DNA of 64,000 nt from Anaerolineae bacterium. GTDB lineage: Bacteria > Chloroflexota > Anaerolineae > B4-G1 > SLSP01. A program made the translations under genes and the position numbers. Positions 51,573-61,543 of the stretch are shown one piece after another. The notes beneath the pieces are model-generated. The model was not told the DNA's origin. It did not search any database and was given only the letters and a program-made list of their open reading frames with translations. How positions within the stretch are numbered: the first letter of the stretch is position 1; each line of letters opens with the position of its first letter. Where the stretch lies: positions 1-64,000 of the forward strand of contig JAFGFI010000169.1 of assembly GCA_016931185.1 (NCBI GenBank). Direction: 5' to 3'.

Positions 51573-51610
51573 AAAACGTAAAACGCTGTATTCGATGCGT
51601 TTTACGTTTT
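51573..51610. terminator. Palindrome between gcvH and gcvPA
   Basis: AAAACGTAAAACGC pairs with its exact complement around a 10-nt loop. With T-runs at the ends it could act as a terminator or mRNA processing site that sets gcvH above gcvPA-PB. Its sequence belongs to the acgtgaaacg/acgtaaaacg repeat family. Confidence 0.6.
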
Positions 51611-51638
51611 AAATACAAAGCTCCAATTCCGCAAAAGT

Positions 51639-52025
51639 CTACGCCTCTTCTTGTGTAGAAGCCTCGTACTCTTCAACGCTGAGCAAGCTATTCCATTCAT
51701 CTGGATTGCTAGGCTTCACCCGAATCAGCCACCCCGCGCCAAAAGGATCTTCATTAACGGTTTCTGGTTTTTCATCCAATGCTTCGTTAATGGCTACTAT
51801 TTCACCACTCACCGGCATATACACATCGGAAGCGGATTTTACCGATTCGACAACGCCAAAAGTATCACCTTTATCAAAACTATCGCCAGGCTCCGGCAAT
51901 TCTACATAGACGATATCGTTGAGTGCATCTTGAGCGTAATCAGAAATACCGACAACAATCTCATTACCATCTTTGCGACTCCACTCGTGGGTAGTTTGAT
52001 AACGAACATCCTTTTTGAATTCCAC
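51639..52025 (-). CDS. gcvH: Glycine cleavage system H protein
   Basis: A 128-residue lipoyl carrier that shuttles the aminomethyl group between P, T and L proteins. The lipoylation site lies in GVVESVKSASDVYMPVSGE (Lys64 by count). The N-terminal MEFKKDVRYQTTHEWSRKDG and the C-terminal DPFGAGWLIRVK are standard. It starts with GTG at 52025, 6 nt after GGAGG. It is the first gene of the gcv group; a palindrome follows it. No glycine riboswitch was recognised in the 57 nt upstream. Confidence 0.95.
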   Translation of the reverse strand: MEFKKDVRYQTTHEWSRKDGNEIVVGISDYAQDALNDIVYVELPEPGDSFDKGDTFGVVESVKSASDVYMPVSGEIVAINEALDEKPETVNEDPFGAGWLIRVKPSNPDEWNSLLSVEEYEASTQEEA

Positions 52026-52082
52026 AATTGACCTCCATTGAATAAAATTTTTATCTAAAAACCCAGCTTGTTACTTGAGTTT

Positions 52083-53192
52083 TTATGAAACAGCTTCTTT
52101 TTCAAGTCGCCCCACAATAGACCACAAAGCAGAAACAGGAGAAGGAGCAGGAATCTCTTGCAGGTTGGGGATAAAAGGGATAGTTACATCAGGGGCGCGA
52201 GGCAAATCACGGCTAAGATCCTCTGGTTGGGCATGGGTTATATCATTCAACAATACTAAAAGAGAACGACTGTCGATCCCTTGTTCCGGCAAGGTTTCCA
52301 CCGCCACTTTCGCCAGTTTGCGCGAAGTTGATTCATCGGATGTGACAATAACCGTCCAATCACAACGCGCCGGTACATGCCATTGTAAAGGAAGTGTGCC
52401 GCGGCCCAAATCCAAGATGATAAAATAGCCCTCGCGTTGTAATAGATTCAAGATCTTCTCCACCGATTCCCCCCGCACTCGTCCTGTATCTGTGATCATA
52501 GCAGGAGCGGGAATAATATAGAAACCGTGAACAGTTTGCACACTGAAGTTTTGAAGCAGGGGAAGTGTAATCTCTGCCGGTTTCCGCGAGAGCAATTCAA
52601 CAATATTCCGGGGGTCACTGATACCGTTCCACAATCCCAAACTCCCCACCGGAAAACTCATATCAATGAGGAGTGTAGGTTGATCTTGTTGTGTTGCAGC
52701 TTGATAGGCCAGATTAAGCGCAAGCGTACTCACTCCCACCCCGCCGCGTAAAGAAAGCATCCCTATCGTCATACCCGTTTTTTGGATTTTGGCACTGACG
52801 GCTTGCTGAATCCGCTCTGTACGTTCCAACGCTGCTTTAATACGTACCCCAAGTGTATTGTAATCGAGCTTACTTTTGGTCAAAAAATCATCCGCGCCAA
52901 TCGTGAAAGCCTGGATTTGATCGTCAACCGCATCTAGGGCAGTGAGGAACAAAATCGGAACAGCCTGAAATTCCGTCTCTGAACGCAATGAGCGACATAC
53001 TGCGTAACCATCCATATCCGGCATCATGATATCCAGAAGGATTAAATCTGGATGTTCTTCATGAGCGGCTACCAAGGCCTCTGTGCCATTACTGGCCTCG
53101 ATGACGGTATATCCCCAACTGCGGAGCATAATACCAAACATAGTACGAGCATCATCATTATCTTCAACAACTAAAATACGGGCTGAATCCAT
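52083..53192 (-). CDS. Response regulator fused to a TadZ/CpaE-like (MinD-superfamily) domain
   Basis: A 369-residue protein. Residues 5-125 are a receiver domain (LVVEDNDDARTM, phosphoacceptor Asp54 in LILLDIMMPDMDG, and a TKSK lysine). Residues 140-360 are a MinD-like fold: MTIGMLSLRGGVGVSTLALNLAY resembles the deviant Walker A KGGxGKST, but both signature lysines are replaced (Arg149 and Val154). LLIDMSFPVGSLGLWNG and FIILDLGRGTLP follow. This layout matches CpaE/TadZ proteins that place Tad pilus machinery at a cell pole. The start at 53192 follows AAGGAG. It is encoded 60 nt after the GAF kinase, its probable phosphate donor. Confidence 0.88.
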   Translation of the reverse strand: MDSARILVVEDNDDARTMFGIMLRSWGYTVIEASNGTEALVAAHEEHPDLILLDIMMPDMDGYAVCRSLRSETEFQAVPILFLTALDAVDDQIQAFTIGADDFLTKSKLDYNTLGVRIKAALERTERIQQAVSAKIQKTGMTIGMLSLRGGVGVSTLALNLAYQAATQQDQPTLLIDMSFPVGSLGLWNGISDPRNIVELLSRKPAEITLPLLQNFSVQTVHGFYIIPAPAMITDTGRVRGESVEKILNLLQREGYFIILDLGRGTLPLQWHVPARCDWTVIVTSDESTSRKLAKVAVETLPEQGIDSRSLLVLLNDITHAQPEDLSRDLPRAPDVTIPFIPNLQEIPAPSPVSALWSIVGRLEKEAVS

Positions 53193-53252
53193 TCTAAGCT
53201 CCTTGTGTGCCTTCAATTGGACCAATAAAATTGAACGGACGACTGCACCAGC

Positions 53253-56200
53253 TTACGGACCGGCCGTGCCGGAAATCGGTATGACAAAACTAAACGTACT
53301 CCCCTTTTGCCATTCACTTTCAACAGCAATATATCCCCCATGCATTTCGATAATACTACGCGTGATCACTAATCCCAACCCTGTGCCCTGTTCACTACGT
53401 ACTTCTGGATTTTTGGAGCGAAAATATTTAGTAAACAGACGATCTAATTCTTCCGGTTTCATACCTACTCCAGTATCTCGAACTGCCCAACGCACATAGT
53501 GCTGCTCCCTGTCCATCCAACGTCCAACGCTTACCGTAATAGTACCATGTTCAGGCGTATATTTGTTAGCATTGCTGATAAGATTGGTCAAGACCTGGAG
53601 TAATCTACCGCGATCTCCCTGAATTTGAGGCAAATTAGGTTCAATTTCAACCTTAAGTTCCTGACCTTTAACAGCGATGGCTTGCTCAAAAGCCTGCACA
53701 GCTTCACTCATCACGTCAGCAGGCACAACGTCACTCATTTCCAATCGCAGTCGTCCTGATTCAATACGGGTGACATCCAATAAATCCGACACAATGCGCC
53801 CCATACGCTCGACATTGGAACGTATTACTTGAAGAAATTGCTTTTGTTGATCGTTGAGCGTGCCACCAATACCTTTCATCAAAAGGTCGGTATATCCTTT
53901 CATTGAAGTCATCGGTTGTTTAAGCTCGTGTGAAACGAATGAGACGAACTCCGTTTTTGCTTCATTGGCACGTTGTACTTGCTGGAAGAGGCGCGCGTTT
54001 TCAATAGCGATGGCCGCATGATTAGCCAGACGCGAGATAAGCGCGACATTTTCTTCACTGAAGCTTTCGGCTTGAGCGGATTCCAGAGCAATAACCCCGA
54101 TAACCCGTTCTTCACGCTCTATCGGCACCGTGAGTTGCGCCTGCATACCCGGAATAACCTGTGCATAATTCGCGTCCTCTGACACATCTTTAACCAGGGT
54201 AGTTTCACCTGTCAATACAGTATTTCCAATCAAACCCTTATCAAGAGGCCAAAGTTCTTCTTCTGCATAACGCTCGAATATATTTTGAGGGTATCCTTTG
54301 TGAGCAAGTAGTCGTAATCCTATAGTGCCATCTTCCTCTTCATTCAAAGCCGCAATGAGTCCCACAGAAGTATCCGTAATTCGGGTGGCCCATTCGAGGG
54401 TTTGTCCCATAACTTCGCGGTAATCTAACGTTGCATTAAGTTGACGATCAATCTGCTGTAAAATAGTAAGTTCCTCAAGGCGCGCGCGAAGCGCTTTATC
54501 AGTTGTCGTAAACAATTGCGCGTTTTCGATAGCGATAGCAGCCTGTGCCCCAAAAGCCATCAATAGTTCTGCATCCTCATTATTGAAAGCCCGCCCATCG
54601 TTACGATTTAAAAGCTCCAGGACACCAATACTGCGTCCTCGCGCGTTCAGAGGGACCGCTATAATAGAATGTGTACTAAACTTGGAGCGTTTGTCAACAC
54701 CATCATACCAACGTTGATCCTCTTCTGTTTTGTTCACAATCACCGGATGAGTTTCCGCGAAAGCCACACCGACAATACCCTTCCCAGAAGGAACGTGCTT
54801 TCCGATAAGTCCTGGACCGGCCTCGCCACTAGCGACGTGGAAAACGAGATCCCCACTACCTTCATCCAATAGTAACAAGGAACCTGCCGCAGAATTCAGG
54901 AGTTTGCCAGCATTGCGTACTACCAAATCCAGCACTTTGTCTAAATCCAAACTGGAAGCCAACAAATTTCCGATCTCGTTAAGCGCATTGAGCTGCTGCG
55001 CGCGAGTTTCCAGACTTTCATAGAGCGTGTGACGTTCAAGGATGGAGGCAGTATAGGCCGCTACCGTCACAAAGAAACTCTCATCCTCCGCAGTGAACTG
55101 AATCTCGGGGTCATAGGCCGAAGCGATCATAACACCAATACTGTTATCGCCAGCACTGAGCGGAGCCGCCATCCAGGCATTATCCGGCACCCCCATAGGA
55201 ATCAATTTAGGAACAATACCCCGATTTTGACATTCTTTAAGATAATTCTTAGTACGAATAGTCAAGGCATTTTGAAGCACATAACCGGTAAGTCCTTCTG
55301 ACACGGACCACTCATCATCAGGATAGATTCGCTCATCTCCCTCAACATAAAAAGCAAAGGAAAGAGTATCTTTGTCAGGGGATTTGAGTGCAATACGAAA
55401 ATTGGGGATATTGATAACCCGGTTGAGTTGTGTGTAGATTAACTCCAGAATGTCATCCAACGGCATCGCAAAATTGACCGCCTGCGCCATCCAATAAATG
55501 GCTCCCAATTCTTTGGCACGCTTTTGTTGATCATCCATGATAGATAAGCGTTCTAGACCAGCAGCCGTTGCCTCTGCCAATCTTTGTAGAATATTCAACG
55601 CTAACGGAGAATATCCTGTATCGTTGCGGGGTTGACTCAGACCAACCCACCCCTGTCTACCCAGAGGTACCAGTAACACGATGCCTCGCGCTCGCATCTG
55701 TTCCTGGGCAGACGTAGGCTTATCCGTTGGAAGTGAAATCCCTTCTCCCACGGGCTGATGTGTGAGCCAAGTAGCAAAAGGGTCTTCTCCCGGTAAGATC
55801 AATTCAGCTTCTGAAATATAGTAATCATCAAGACCATTATAATGCGTGGCTATCTCTATGTATTTTGGCATAAAGAGAGTATGTAGAGCCTGGTGTAGTG
55901 TTTCCAGTAGTTCTTCTTGCGTGTTACTCGTCGCCGAAGCATTGCCTATTTGGACGATGGCATCCATCAGTGCGTGTGAAGTTAAAGTATCCTTTTGCAA
56001 AGTCACCGATTGTATTTTGCGATAGTACCGCTGCGCAAGACCGAGGACAAGTCCCAAAACGATGCCCATACCGGATATGATCACAGGATATTTTAGCGTC
56101 AGCATATCGCCCAACACTATCATAAAAACCCATACTAAAACCAGGGTGATCACAATTGTAACAGGAATGGTTGCTAAATTCCATCTGCGGGACTTCTGAT

Positions 56201-56255
56201 ACTGATATGCTTCAAGCAGATTTAATATGGAGTCCTGTTGTGGTGGCTGTGCCAT
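53253..56255 (-). CDS. Membrane histidine kinase with four GAF-like domains
   Basis: A 1000-residue sensor kinase. Two membrane helices (about 28-50 and 56-76) are followed by four GAF-type regions (about 85-235, 245-405, 425-580 and 600-755), which usually bind small ligands or chromophores. A HisKA domain has the phosphoacceptor His776 in FVSHELKQPMTSMKGYTD. The HATPase_c domain shows LLQVLTNLISNANKYTPEHG and GTGLGLVITRSIIEMHGG. There is no attached receiver. No Cys in a phytochrome-type motif was seen. The following gene is a response regulator fused to a TadZ-like domain, so it probably signals to pilus placement. The start has GGGAG upstream. Confidence 0.9.
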   Translation of the reverse strand: MAQPPQQDSILNLLEAYQYQKSRRWNLATIPVTIVITLVLVWVFMIVLGDMLTLKYPVIISGMGIVLGLVLGLAQRYYRKIQSVTLQKDTLTSHALMDAIVQIGNASATSNTQEELLETLHQALHTLFMPKYIEIATHYNGLDDYYISEAELILPGEDPFATWLTHQPVGEGISLPTDKPTSAQEQMRARGIVLLVPLGRQGWVGLSQPRNDTGYSPLALNILQRLAEATAAGLERLSIMDDQQKRAKELGAIYWMAQAVNFAMPLDDILELIYTQLNRVINIPNFRIALKSPDKDTLSFAFYVEGDERIYPDDEWSVSEGLTGYVLQNALTIRTKNYLKECQNRGIVPKLIPMGVPDNAWMAAPLSAGDNSIGVMIASAYDPEIQFTAEDESFFVTVAAYTASILERHTLYESLETRAQQLNALNEIGNLLASSLDLDKVLDLVVRNAGKLLNSAAGSLLLLDEGSGDLVFHVASGEAGPGLIGKHVPSGKGIVGVAFAETHPVIVNKTEEDQRWYDGVDKRSKFSTHSIIAVPLNARGRSIGVLELLNRNDGRAFNNEDAELLMAFGAQAAIAIENAQLFTTTDKALRARLEELTILQQIDRQLNATLDYREVMGQTLEWATRITDTSVGLIAALNEEEDGTIGLRLLAHKGYPQNIFERYAEEELWPLDKGLIGNTVLTGETTLVKDVSEDANYAQVIPGMQAQLTVPIEREERVIGVIALESAQAESFSEENVALISRLANHAAIAIENARLFQQVQRANEAKTEFVSFVSHELKQPMTSMKGYTDLLMKGIGGTLNDQQKQFLQVIRSNVERMGRIVSDLLDVTRIESGRLRLEMSDVVPADVMSEAVQAFEQAIAVKGQELKVEIEPNLPQIQGDRGRLLQVLTNLISNANKYTPEHGTITVSVGRWMDREQHYVRWAVRDTGVGMKPEELDRLFTKYFRSKNPEVRSEQGTGLGLVITRSIIEMHGGYIAVESEWQKGSTFSFVIPISGTAGP

Positions 56256-56398
56256 TACCTTACTCCCTAATATAGTATAAACTTACTTATCCTTTTGCTC
56301 TGCATCACACTACGTTTATATTGTAACATGGCGCGTCATGTAAAGCAAATCTGACTCACTTAATATATCTAACCTAAGTTGCTATCTATCACGTGAAT

Positions 56399-56433
56399 TT
56401 CTCTTTTTCGCCCCGTAGGGGCGAAAAAGAGAA
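56399..56433. terminator. Palindromic terminator, 16-bp stem
   Basis: TTCTCTTTTTCGCCCC and its complement around the loop GTA. It belongs to the TTTTTCG...CGAAAAA family and lies with the next hairpin between the DUF2723 gene end and the GAF kinase start. Confidence 0.8.
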
Positions 56434-56442
56434 GGGAAAAGA

Positions 56443-56484
56443 TGTTTTTTCGCGCGCGGCTCTTGCCGTGCGCGAAAAAAAACA
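56443..56484. terminator. Second palindromic terminator in tandem
   Basis: TGTTTTTTCGCGCGCGGC pairs with GCCGTGCGCGAAAAAA (one G-U) around the loop TCTT. Two members of the same hairpin family stand 10 nt apart here. Confidence 0.75.
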
Positions 56485-56528
56485 CCCTTTTCTCTTCCGC
56501 TACCACAAAGTAGCAACTCGCGTTATAT

Positions 56529-59366
56529 CTAATATAAACGAAAAGTAACCTCATTTCCTGAAATTGGACACAATGGCGTGAGCCGGAATCGTTCGTAAAC
56601 AGCAACCGCGATACGCTCAGGGGGGGCGCCAGAAATGAGAAATGGATGCGTATCTCGAACAATGAGTCCCCCGATAACCCATTTAAGTGTAGGGAGTGTG
56701 CTCAACGCGGGTTGGAAGTCGTGAACACCAACCCATTGGCCTTCGACATCAATTAAGCGCACACTGACGGCATAATCCTCAATTATGGGTTGTACATTAC
56801 GCCAGCGCAGATCGATCACATAATATCCCCCCCGGTATCCGGATTCACTGCCTATAAGTATCATTTCACTACCATAAGGAACGTATTGATGTGTTTGCTG
56901 AGGTTGAGGAAAAGGTAGGGTAAATAAAGATACAGAAGTGCCATCCAGGCGGCTGAAGGTAAAATCCGGACGTTCTCCATAAGGTATATGTACACTAATT
57001 GTCTGGCATTGCCCCAGAGGGAGCGAATCGATGGCAGCCTGTATCTCACCCGCATAGATAAGGTTTAGAGCATTTCCCGGCCCACACCAGTGCAAGTATG
57101 TTGTAACCTTATCTTCATTTACATCATAATCTATCCCCCTTAGAAATGGCCCTGTTCCCCAGACAAATCCAGGATGGAAATGTTCCGTGGGTAACTTGGG
57201 ATAATCACACGTCATCCTTTGTTCGGGAAAAGATACCATTCCCAGGTCTTGGAATCCATTATCGGTTACAGTATACGCCCCTAATGTAGGATACACAACT
57301 TGGGAGCAACGATCAATAGGCAATTGCAGGGTGAAATGCGCGAAACGGATTTCGCCTACCTCAGTATCCTGTCCCAAAAACTGATCGAACTGTGCCAGTA
57401 ACATTCCCTCGGCATCCCACACACGCCCGGTGAAAGAGGGAGCTGACGCCTGTGGCGCTGTCGCTCTCCATGCCAGGAACAATTCCATCTTCTGCCCAGG
57501 CTTCAAATTTTCAACACCCGATTCTTGATTCTTGATTCTCCAGTTATATCCTAACAATTGCACCGGGCCTAGGTCCGCCTCCAATGGAATATACCCCAGA
57601 TTTTCCGGCATCTCTACAAGGGGACGTTGGAAGAGTTGGTATCCCCCACCAACGGGGGCGAAAGTCCAACCTTCCCAAGTATATTTGTGAGTAGAAAGCA
57701 CTGGTCGTTCTTCTGCCGACAAGGCCCAAGCCCGCCAGTCATCTTCATAATCCTCAGCTTGAGGATAAACATAAACGACTTCGACATCCGGACGCAATCC
57801 CTCAATTTGTTGTAATCCCCATAATGGTGTCGCCCAACGCCAATCGGCCAGTAAACGCGCGTCAACGGGGGCAGCTTCAAGTAGTGACACCACGCGCTCT
57901 CGAAGCGACGTATCCACAGCAAGCAAAACAAAGTTGGGCACGAGAGTGGGAAGCCGGAGCAGAAGAATAAGGAATAAAACGTAAAACGTGATACGTGATA
58001 CGTGATGCGTGATACGCGAACTGGGGGAAGCAAGTTCAGATGGGTATAGAAATGGGGGATCGGGATTCTCAATTTTCGATTTTCGATTCTTGATTCTCCA
58101 TTCTCCACTCGTTGCCAAGCGTGAAATACCTAAACCGAAGGTCAGTGTCATCGGGACATAGGCGGGCATCAAGTATTCTACAGTCTGCGGGGCGCGGTAG
58201 GTAATAGTGATAAAGGTATATATACTCCACGATAGCAGCAAGGAGCAACCAAGTTTTGAATGGCGTACCAGGAGCCATACACCACTGAGCGCAATAGCTA
58301 CAAGCATAACCGAGGGAAATTGCAATTGAAACAACGTGGGCAGCAGCGGCAAGCGCAAAACCAGATCTGAGAAAGTAGCGTAGGCAAACATATCGCCCCC
58401 AAATCCTTGAGCCAGGATATGATACCAGAAACCATTCCATGTATTAAGTGAATCGGGAGCCAATGGAACGTTGGGCATACTGCCGCGCAAGGGCAAATAG
58501 AGTTGCGGAAGCAACCACGACAATGCAGCAACGGGGACAGCCAGCCACCAACGCCGGGGCTGAAACGGCAACCGGGAATCGATCAACAGTAGATAGGCTG
58601 CCCATCCAATGGCGACGAAGATAAGCGATGGATGATGGCCCACTCCTAAGCCAAGCACAAGTGCCAGTTGAAGCAATGGGCGCAGTGTACACTTTGGCTC
58701 AGTCTGAATTACATCTCCCGAAATCTGTAGTGCTTCCGTGTAGCGCGCTAATGCCAGATACCCCCAAGCTGTGAACAACAAGGTCGGCATACGAATATTG
58801 GCAGTGGTCGCCTGTGCCCAAAAAGTCGCGGATGTCCCCATCAATAAAGCCGCCGCGATGCCGCCACTCTGCCCTGCACGGCCCCCTCCCCCCCACACAC
58901 ATGCCCATATATACACGGCTTCGGCGATGAGGCATAATGTAGTTGCAGCCAGGACTGCGCTTAGAAGGTTAATACGGAATAGTACATTTCTCAACGGGAT
59001 CAGGCGCGCGCATAATCCACTGAGTATCGTATACAACGGATACCCTGGAGGATGAGCAATTCCCCACCGTGCTGCCACAAGCTGAAACTCCCCGCTATCA
59101 GCGGGGAGTACATCGCGCGCGGTCGTCGCCGCATAAAGAACAAAAAACGCGAACCAGAGGAGAGATGTCACCCATAACCGCCGTTTGTGTAAATGGCAGC
59201 CAGCGTGACGAGATAACAGAGTGATGAGGTGACTCGGATGTCCACATCCGCGATGTCCACATCCGCGATGTCTGCATCCGCGTGAAAGAGAAAAACTCCC
59301 CCCGCCTGATGCATTACACTTAATGTCTAGCTCATCACTCATCACTTTTAACTCATTATTCGGCAA
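56529..59366 (-). CDS. DUF2723 membrane protein (GT-C glycosyltransferase-like)
   Basis: A 945-residue membrane protein. After an N-terminal tail with a His/Arg/Gly/Cys repeat comes the DUF2723 signature TARDVLPADSGEFQLVAARWGIAHPPGYPLYT, in which the acidic D-x-GEF pair lies in the first outer loop as in GT-C enzymes. About ten membrane helices follow (about 70-500), then a soluble beta-rich C-terminal part (about 505-945). It probably transfers a sugar from a polyprenyl donor to an extracytoplasmic acceptor. Two inserts coded by dispersed repeats (57504-57541 and 57976-58105) lengthen loops without breaking the frame. The true start is uncertain: the first 55 residues are mostly repeat-coded. 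Confidence 0.8.
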   Translation of the reverse strand: MPNNELKVMSDELDIKCNASGGGSFSLSRGCRHRGCGHRGCGHPSHLITLLSRHAGCHLHKRRLWVTSLLWFAFFVLYAATTARDVLPADSGEFQLVAARWGIAHPPGYPLYTILSGLCARLIPLRNVLFRINLLSAVLAATTLCLIAEAVYIWACVWGGGGRAGQSGGIAAALLMGTSATFWAQATTANIRMPTLLFTAWGYLALARYTEALQISGDVIQTEPKCTLRPLLQLALVLGLGVGHHPSLIFVAIGWAAYLLLIDSRLPFQPRRWWLAVPVAALSWLLPQLYLPLRGSMPNVPLAPDSLNTWNGFWYHILAQGFGGDMFAYATFSDLVLRLPLLPTLFQLQFPSVMLVAIALSGVWLLVRHSKLGCSLLLSWSIYTFITITYRAPQTVEYLMPAYVPMTLTFGLGISRLATSGEWRIKNRKSKIENPDPPFLYPSELASPSSRITHHVSRITFYVLFLILLLRLPTLVPNFVLLAVDTSLRERVVSLLEAAPVDARLLADWRWATPLWGLQQIEGLRPDVEVVYVYPQAEDYEDDWRAWALSAEERPVLSTHKYTWEGWTFAPVGGGYQLFQRPLVEMPENLGYIPLEADLGPVQLLGYNWRIKNQESGVENLKPGQKMELFLAWRATAPQASAPSFTGRVWDAEGMLLAQFDQFLGQDTEVGEIRFAHFTLQLPIDRCSQVVYPTLGAYTVTDNGFQDLGMVSFPEQRMTCDYPKLPTEHFHPGFVWGTGPFLRGIDYDVNEDKVTTYLHWCGPGNALNLIYAGEIQAAIDSLPLGQCQTISVHIPYGERPDFTFSRLDGTSVSLFTLPFPQPQQTHQYVPYGSEMILIGSESGYRGGYYVIDLRWRNVQPIIEDYAVSVRLIDVEGQWVGVHDFQPALSTLPTLKWVIGGLIVRDTHPFLISGAPPERIAVAVYERFRLTPLCPISGNEVTFRLY
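57504..57541. repeat. gattcttgattc repeat inside the DUF2723 gene
   Basis: Units of cgattcttgattcttgattctc encode WRIKNQESGVEN within the soluble domain. The same repeat type recurs at 58066-58105. Confidence 0.6.
57976..58105. repeat. acgtgatacgtgatgcg and cgattttcgattctt repeats inside the DUF2723 gene
   Basis: Two repeat families in a row encode SRITHHVSRITFYV and WRIKNRKSKIENPD in a loop between membrane helices. The lysX-downstream palindrome and the recQ tail use the same acgtga units. Confidence 0.65.
59237..59281. repeat. Three tandem 15-bp repeats
   Basis: gatgtccacatccgc is repeated three times (the third copy has tctgcatc). On the minus strand it codes RGCRHRGCGHRGCGH near the annotated N-terminus of the DUF2723 protein, or lies just before the true start. 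Confidence 0.8.
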
Positions 59367-59382
59367 GGTTCAGAAACCTTGC
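59363..59382. terminator. Hairpin between transketolase and the DUF2723 gene
   Basis: GCAAGGTT and AACCTTGC flank the loop CAGA. A wider pair AGATTGAC/GTCAATCT (59388-59429) lies between it and the transketolase stop. Probably part of the transketolase 3' end. Confidence 0.5.
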
Positions 59383-59446
59383 TTATCAGATTGACACCTC
59401 TAGGCTAAAAATGAGAAAAGCGTCAATCTAACGCGAGCCATGCCCA

Positions 59447-61453
59447 TTATTCCGCCATTAATTTTAGAGCACGATCCACAATGTCCTGAACCGTGAATTT
59501 GAACTCCTGCTTGAGACGTTCATAAGGCGCGGAAGCTCCGAAGCGGTCAATCCCCATTACCGCGCCATGCCTTCCCACATAGCGCCACCACCCCTGAGTT
59601 ACACCGGTCTCAATTGCCAGCCGCTTAATCACGTTACCGGGAAAAACCGAGAGTTGATAGAAGAGTGGTTGCTTCTCGAATTGTTCCCACGAAGGCATAC
59701 TGACGACGCGGACCCCTATATGTCGCTGGGTGAGAATTTTCTGCGCCTCCAGAGCATCGGCAACTTCCGAACCCGTAGCGATAAGGATAAGATCCACGCG
59801 ATCTACAGGGGATTCACTGATAATATAGGCTCCACGCGAGATACCTTCGTATGCTTTATCAGCGATTTCTGGCAAAACAGGCAGGTTTTGCCGGGTAAGA
59901 AGCAACCCCACCGGACCATCTTTCTTTTCCAAAGCAAATTGCCAGGCTGCCGCAGTCTCATTGGCATCTGCCGGACGGATTATGGTTAAGCCGGGAATAG
60001 TACGCAAGGCCATAGCGTGTTCAATAGGTTCGTGTGTAGGACCATCCTCACCAACATAGATAGAGTCGTGTGTCCAGACATAGATAACGGGTAACTTCAT
60101 CAATGCTGCCAGGCGGACTGAGGGACGCATATAATCTGAGAAAACCAGGAAGGTACCGCCGAAAACGCGCAGTCCCCCATAGAGCGCCATCCCGTTAAGA
60201 ATTGCGCCCATCGCATGTTCACGCACGCCAAAATGGAAATTACGGCCTTCTGGAGTGTTTTTCTGAAATTCACCCATTCCGGTCATATAGGTCTTATTGG
60301 AAGGAGCCAAATCGGCAGATCCCCCCAGTAATTCAGGTAAAACTTCGGCGATAGCATTAAGCACAGTTCCCGAAGCGTTACGAGTAGCGACACCCCCACC
60401 ATCCGTGCGAAAGCGGGGAATGGCTTTCTCCCAACCGGCGGGTAATTCACCCTTGAGAATACGCTGTAATTCCTGAGCTTCAGCAGAATAGTCTTTTTCA
60501 TAGGCCGTTATCAATTCACGCCACTCAGCCTCGGCACGCTCGCCGCGCGGCACGGCTAAACGATAGTGAGCAACAACATCTTCTGGGACGAAGAACGGCT
60601 CCAATGACGGCCACTTCATGGCTTCCTTGGTCAATCGCACTTCTTCTTTGCCCAGGGGCGCGCCATGCGCTTTTTCAGTATCATGTAAATTGGGGCTACC
60701 AAAGGCAATGTGGGTATGACAGACGATAAGATGGGGTTTATCCTTTTCTTTCTTTGCCGCGCGAATAGCCAACTCGATAGCGTCCATATTATGACCATCC
60801 ACTTCTTGAACGTGCCAACCATAAGCGACAAAGCGCGCCGGAACATCCTCGGTGAAACTGATATCCGTGCTGCCCTCAATGGAGATTTCATTATCATCAT
60901 AAAAGTAGATAAGGTTATCCAATCCCAAATGGCCGGCTAAAGAAGCAGCTTCGTGAGAGATCCCTTCCATCAGATCACCATCAGAAATAATAGCATAGAC
61001 ATAATGGTTGAAAAGGGGATAGTTAGGACGGTTAAATTGCGCTGCCAGGTGCTTAGCGGCAATTGCCATTCCTACCCCATTACCGAATCCTTGCCCTAAT
61101 GGTCCAGTGGTCGTTTCAACCCCTATCTTAGGGTCATATTCCGGATGGCCAGGAGTTTTGCTTTCCCATTGGCGAAACTGTTGCAGTTGCTCCATTGGAA
61201 GCGGGTACCCGGTCAGGTACAACAAACTATAAATGAGCATAGAGCCATGTCCGGCAGAAAGGATAAACCGGTCGCGATTGGGCCATTGTGGATTATGCGG
61301 ATTATGATTGAGATGTCTCGACCACAGGGTATAGGCAACACCTGCCATTCCCATCGGCATACCCGGATGCCCAGAATTCGCCTTTTGTACGCCATCCATT
61401 ACCAGGACACGCAGTGCGTTAATGCTTCGTTGATCAAGATCTGTTTTTGGCAT
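59447..61453 (-). CDS. tkt: Transketolase
   Basis: Thiamine-diphosphate enzyme that moves two-carbon units between sugar phosphates in the pentose phosphate or Calvin cycle. The 668-residue protein has [34 protein letters not shown], the ThDP-Mg motif [14 protein letters not shown] ([20 protein letters not shown]), and the pyrimidine-domain motif [23 protein letters not shown] 61453 follows TAGGAGG; the longer frame from 61507 has no ribosome site. With zwf elsewhere in the window it suggests an active pentose phosphate pathway. Confidence 0.96.
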   Translation of the reverse strand: MPKTDLDQRSINALRVLVMDGVQKANSGHPGMPMGMAGVAYTLWSRHLNHNPHNPQWPNRDRFILSAGHGSMLIYSLLYLTGYPLPMEQLQQFRQWESKTPGHPEYDPKIGVETTTGPLGQGFGNGVGMAIAAKHLAAQFNRPNYPLFNHYVYAIISDGDLMEGISHEAASLAGHLGLDNLIYFYDDNEISIEGSTDISFTEDVPARFVAYGWHVQEVDGHNMDAIELAIRAAKKEKDKPHLIVCHTHIAFGSPNLHDTEKAHGAPLGKEEVRLTKEAMKWPSLEPFFVPEDVVAHYRLAVPRGERAEAEWRELITAYEKDYSAEAQELQRILKGELPAGWEKAIPRFRTDGGGVATRNASGTVLNAIAEVLPELLGGSADLAPSNKTYMTGMGEFQKNTPEGRNFHFGVREHAMGAILNGMALYGGLRVFGGTFLVFSDYMRPSVRLAALMKLPVIYVWTHDSIYVGEDGPTHEPIEHAMALRTIPGLTIIRPADANETAAAWQFALEKKDGPVGLLLTRQNLPVLPEIADKAYEGISRGAYIISESPVDRVDLILIATGSEVADALEAQKILTQRHIGVRVVSMPSWEQFEKQPLFYQLSVFPGNVIKRLAIETGVTQGWWRYVGRHGAVMGIDRFGASAPYERLKQEFKFTVQDIVDRALKLMAE

Positions 61454-61543
61454 GTAAATTCCTCCTACGTAGGTATAAATTAAATTATCAACCTCCCAGT
61501 CTATCACGGTTTTGTGGGAGGGAAATTTTGTTTATTGGGTACG

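Noticed and set aside
51536..52082. Glycine riboswitch near gcvH or gcvPA
   Set aside because: Neither the 57 nt before gcvH nor the gcvH-gcvPA gap shows the tandem glycine aptamer cores; only a simple palindrome is present.
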